This document shows, in pieces, positions 60,913 to 64,000 of a stretch of DNA of 64,000 nt. The notes beneath the pieces are model-generated. The model worked only from the letters and a program-made list of their open reading frames with translations. It made no database searches and was not told the DNA's origin. Source of the stretch: Raphanus sativus. Lineage: Eukaryota > Streptophyta > Magnoliopsida > Brassicales > Brassicaceae. A program made the translations under genes and the position numbers. The stretch is from contig NC_079515.1 in NCBI RefSeq assembly GCF_000801105.2, forward strand, positions 28,853,407 to 28,917,406, read 5' to 3'. Each line of letters begins with the position of its first letter. Within the stretch, counting starts at the first letter, position 1.

Positions 60913-60928
60913 AAAAACAATTCTTCAA
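60287..60928 (-). pseudogene. Copia RNase H reading frame fused to partial LTR
   Basis: A 213-codon minus-strand frame. The first ~30 residues come from flank and 5' LTR sequence (with TSKMSSTRGSDVV); from NWDAVKWILRYVRGT on it is copia RNase H. Catalytic residues are visible in GFVDSDYGGD, STTEAEYMAL and LHCDSQSALCLA, and the frame ends with the usual AMLTKPV-type tail (NPADMLTKPVTTEKF). The RNase H part has no stop codon or frameshift, which suggests a recent insertion. Expression is unproven. Confidence 0.75.
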
Positions 60929-61347
60929 ACCAGATTTGTTTTGTTTTTATCATTGCCCTAAATTACATTTTGTGTTTGTTTGGAACGTAGATGCATGAAG
61001 AACGTGATTTTTGTTGAAAAAGCGTAAATTTCTTTGAATTGTTATCGTAATTTTTTGAAGAAGATTTATTTACATAAAATATGTAAAATAATTTCAAAAT
61101 ATTTAATAAGATCTATCAAAGCTATTTTATAATATTAAATACTAACATGTTTTATATTATGTTTACCCTAAAAATAACTAAAAATATTATTATTTTCAAA
61201 TTTATATTCTATTTATTGAAATAATTTTAATTAGAATTTGGAGAAAATTGTCTTATCAATTGTAATAAATTGTAGTTTCCAAAATAAAAATAAAAGACAT
61301 GTATTTTCAAAAATTAAACTACAAACAGAGTAATTTTCAAATTATCC

Positions 61348-63700
61348 TAGTAAGTTAAGCTTTATTTTTGTAAAGATAAATTTATTTGAAAAAGATTAAA
61401 ATTGCGTCTTACGTACATATTTACTTAAATATAGTTTTTAATCTATATTTTTTAAATTATATACTTTTATTTTATGATTTAATTTAGTAATTTAATTATC
61501 TTCATATAATATATTAAATATAAAAATAAATTTTATTTTAAAAAAAAATTAATATATTACTAATTCATAGTTTATGTTTAGTATAATATTAATACATAGT
61601 TTATATTTAATAATAATAAAATGTAAAATATAAATTTTGGAAATTTTAAGATTTTAATGATAAAAGTATATATTTAAATACATATAAGAAATAGTTGAAA
61701 AATATCATGAACTAGTTGAAATTTAAAACAATTAAATAGAAATTTATTTGATATTTTTATCATTAAATGAAATCTAAAATTGAAAAGCTATATACTGTTA
61801 CTAATCGTAAATAACAGGTATGATGTATCTATTATAATAAAATATTTTTTGATAACTTAAAGAAGAATATATGTTAAAATAAATAGTTATAAATTATATC
61901 ATATTTTTAAATGTCATTTAATTGATTTCTTGTTTATTTAGTTTCTGCTGGGATAATATGAAGATGAATATTAATTTAAATCTCTGCTGCTTCTTTGACT
62001 GATTCTAATTAAATTCTTTCCCGGTTTGATATATCTATTCCTCTTTTTGTCTTTGAAATATAGAATCAATTTAGTGTTTTTAATTCAAGAACCAAATTTC
62101 AATACGTAGATGCTTTTTGGAAAAATGAAAGCACTCACCACGCCACACAGCCATATTGCTAACATTTTTACCAAAAGATGTTTTATTTTACCTAAAATAA
62201 TATTTTAGATGATGATATTCACTAAAGGTTTTAACATTTTTACCCCAATTCTTTTTTTTGCTAAAGTTATACATTTCTGACTTCTGCTCTGCACTTTATT
62301 TTTGTCAACTAACCGGTGTCACTACGTATATTTTGATTCTTTTTTAGTCAAAGTACAGTTTGATAAGGATGAGTGTTCGGATATCCGTTCGGGGTCAGAT
62401 CAGGTACTTTGAATTTTTGGATATTTCGGTATATGAAAATAAAATCGTTCGGGTATTTCTATACTTCGGGTCGGATTCAGGTATTTTTAGTTCGAGTTCA
62501 GTTATTTCGGATCGGATTTTCAGATATTTAGATTTCTTAAAAAATTAAATTCTTCATTTCTCAAGTTTTTCTTGTATTTAAAAATATAACTTTCACATTA
62601 CTGATTTTTCATTTTTAATAGATTAAATGATCAATAACTTTCAAGATACTATTTTAAAAATAAAAGACACCAATTTGATTAGTGTTTTTAAATTTTGGAT
62701 TAACTTTTGTTAATGCATGAAATAAAAAATTTGACATACATTTTAAGCATAAAAAGTATGAGTCTGTATTTGCTGACAAAAAAAGTGAGTAAAAAATCAC
62801 TTTTCTTACAATTTTATGTATATTATCTAATTTTGAACCATGTGCATAATCAATATAAACCTTTTGAATAAAACTAGAGAAGCAAACTTTGATTCTTTTG
62901 TTTGTGCTACAGTTCAAGGAGGAATATCATGAAGTTTTTTTATTAATAAAAACAAATGAGCTTTTTTCTCTATTAAGTTTTTAGCTTTGGGTATTTCCAT
63001 GATATAAATAATATAAGACGAAAGATATTGTTTATAATAAAATTTCTTTTTGATAAAACAGTTAGGTTTGTTTTTTTTTTTATTTATTTAAAAATTATTT
63101 TTAGGGCATTTTGAACAGTCAACGATATTTTCTCTGTCATTGGTTTTTTTTTTGGAAATTGATAATATAGAAATAAAACCAATAACAAAATCCAAATAAA
63201 ATAAATTATTTCTTATTTCGTTTTATTTGAATATGAAGCCAAAATGGAATTAGCCGGAAACTTTGTTTTCTGGACGCACTAGTGATGTTTAGTTCTGATT
63301 TCTATTAATTGCAAGCCAAAAACTAGACATGGTATAACCCAAAATCCATGATAACTGAAAACAAAATCTATTTAGATTTTAACAAAAAATCTATTTAGAT
63401 TATATGAAATTTGAGAATAATAAAATCATGGATGGATTCAGAAAAATGTTAAGATTGGGACATAAATAAGATAAAAGTTAATATCATAGAACTTTATATA
63501 GGTAAAATATTTAAATTATAGATATGTATTTTAAATGATTCTGGTAAACTTTTAATTAATTTCATTTTTTAAATAAATTAAATTGATAAAATCTTAATTT
63601 TAATGGAATTTGTTGATACTTATTTCAGTTTTATAATTAGATAGATCTTTTTTGTCTAAAAGCTTATCATTTATCCTTCTTTTTCAACAAGCTTACTTTT
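61348..63700. repeat. AT-rich DNA with a degenerate CGGAT/CGGGT tract
   Basis: No gene is seen. At 62360-62530 words such as TTCGGATATCCG, TTCGGGTATTT and TTCGGATCGGATT recur irregularly, the plus-strand counterpart of the tract at 49960-50130. The 62-codon frame over this tract is a by-product of the repeat. Confidence 0.45.
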
Positions 63701-63706
63701 ATCCAT

Positions 63707-63714
63707 ACTATAAA
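63707..63714 (+). promoter_or_regulatory. TATA box of the edge gene
   Basis: CTATAAAAC about 70 bp before the ATG at 63778, a normal distance for a plant core promoter. Confidence 0.4.
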
Positions 63715-63777
63715 ACATTATCACGATAACTAATCTTTCAACAACTTTTATAATAGTATATCCTAAAACTTAAAATA

Positions 63778-64000
63778 ATGGCGATAATAGCAATGAAGTT
63801 CGCTTTTGTTCTATTCATAGTTCTTATGTCTGGTAAATTCATATTTTATATGCATGAACAAAAAAAGAGGAAATGTAGAGAAAATTACATCTGATATGCT
63901 TCGATTTACATAATTCTCAAATTTTCATTATATAGTCATTGTTACATTATATGATCTTGATGGTTCAATAACACCTTTTGGGTTTGTACTTTGTAGCGAT
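63778..64000 (+). CDS. Start of a probable small secreted peptide gene (partial)
   Basis: Exon 1 (63778-63832) encodes MAIIAMKFAFVLFIVLMS, a signal peptide with a long hydrophobic core. A GT donor follows and an acceptor TATAG at 63935. Exon 2 continues in frame with VIVTLYDLDGSITPFGFVLC and two further residues to the window end. A short first exon holding only the signal peptide and a phase-1 intron right behind it is the usual architecture of plant cysteine-rich secreted peptides (defensin-like, SCR-like and related). One Cys is visible so far. The family cannot be named from this fragment. A TATA box at the right distance supports a real gene. Confidence 0.45.

Larger units (their letters stand above)
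59478..61347. mobile_element. Second MULE-like element (relic), hosting a copia insertion
   Basis: The left end GGATAAGTATTCTTATATG, followed by TTTGAAAAATACACTTTTA, and the reverse complement of the right end, GGATAATTTGAAAATTAC, match the terminal sequences of the element at 44660-45535. Without the copia insertion and its duplication it is about 895 bp, near the 876 bp of the other copy. No clean 9-bp duplication is left, so this copy is older or its ends are slightly misplaced. Confidence 0.6.

Noticed and set aside
1..64000. tRNA or rRNA genes
   Set aside because: I saw no cloverleaf with A and B boxes and no rRNA sequence on either strand; a tRNA search program could still find a weak one.

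Overview
This is nuclear DNA from a flowering plant of the mustard family (Brassicaceae), most likely a Brassica or Raphanus relative. The genes have introns with GT-AG boundaries, the spacers are very AT-rich, and transposon relics are abundant. The host genes, read in order, match neighbours on Arabidopsis thaliana chromosome 1 (about At1g47740 to At1g48130): a DeSI-like PPPDE peptidase, PEX11A, E2FC, a desiccation-related ferritin-like protein, GA2OX4, a pectin methylesterase inhibitor close to PMEI1, a PP2C phosphatase, a broken plant-mobile-domain gene in the place of PP7L/MAIL3, and the 1-Cys peroxiredoxin PER1. Locus names are from memory and no search was run. Many Arabidopsis genes of this interval are absent, as expected for one fractionated copy of a triplicated Brassica block.

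Layout. 1-5304: a minus-strand Helitron with the helicase half of its RepHel gene; its 3' end lies outside the window. 5699-6969: a small Helitron. 8752-14622: the gene cluster DeSI-like (+), PEX11A (-), E2FC (+). 15264-20555: a 5.3-kb non-autonomous Helitron that captured two exons and an intron of an NF-YB gene. 21125-22675: desiccation-related gene (-). 23466-28000: an inverted-repeat element beside a gene fragment, then a CACTA element with a 3-bp target duplication. 28728-29830: a candidate retroposon. 30614-32930: GA2OX4 (+). 33480-34390: copia relic. 36400-37870 and 42020-43150: tandemly duplicated AT-rich DNA on either side of a frameshifted PMEI gene (39355-39887). 44660-45535: a MULE-like element with a 9-bp duplication. 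46892-48422: PP2C gene (-). 48799-49790: a Harbinger-like element. 50500-51833: LINE and copia debris. 52332-54544: a Helitron with a second Helitron nested in it. 54940-56648: broken mobile-domain gene (-) and PER1 (+). 57480-61347: retroelement relics and a second MULE-like relic hosting a 970-bp copia deletion derivative. 63778-64000: the start of a probable small secreted peptide gene.

The host genes do not form one pathway. They are independent plant genes for peroxisome division, the cell cycle, gibberellin catabolism, desiccation, the cell wall, signalling and seed antioxidant defence. I found no unknown multi-gene system. The novelty lies in transposon architecture: Helitrons with clear terminal hairpins, one nested pair, one with a captured histone-fold gene, and a copia derivative that joins a partial LTR to an RNase H reading frame.
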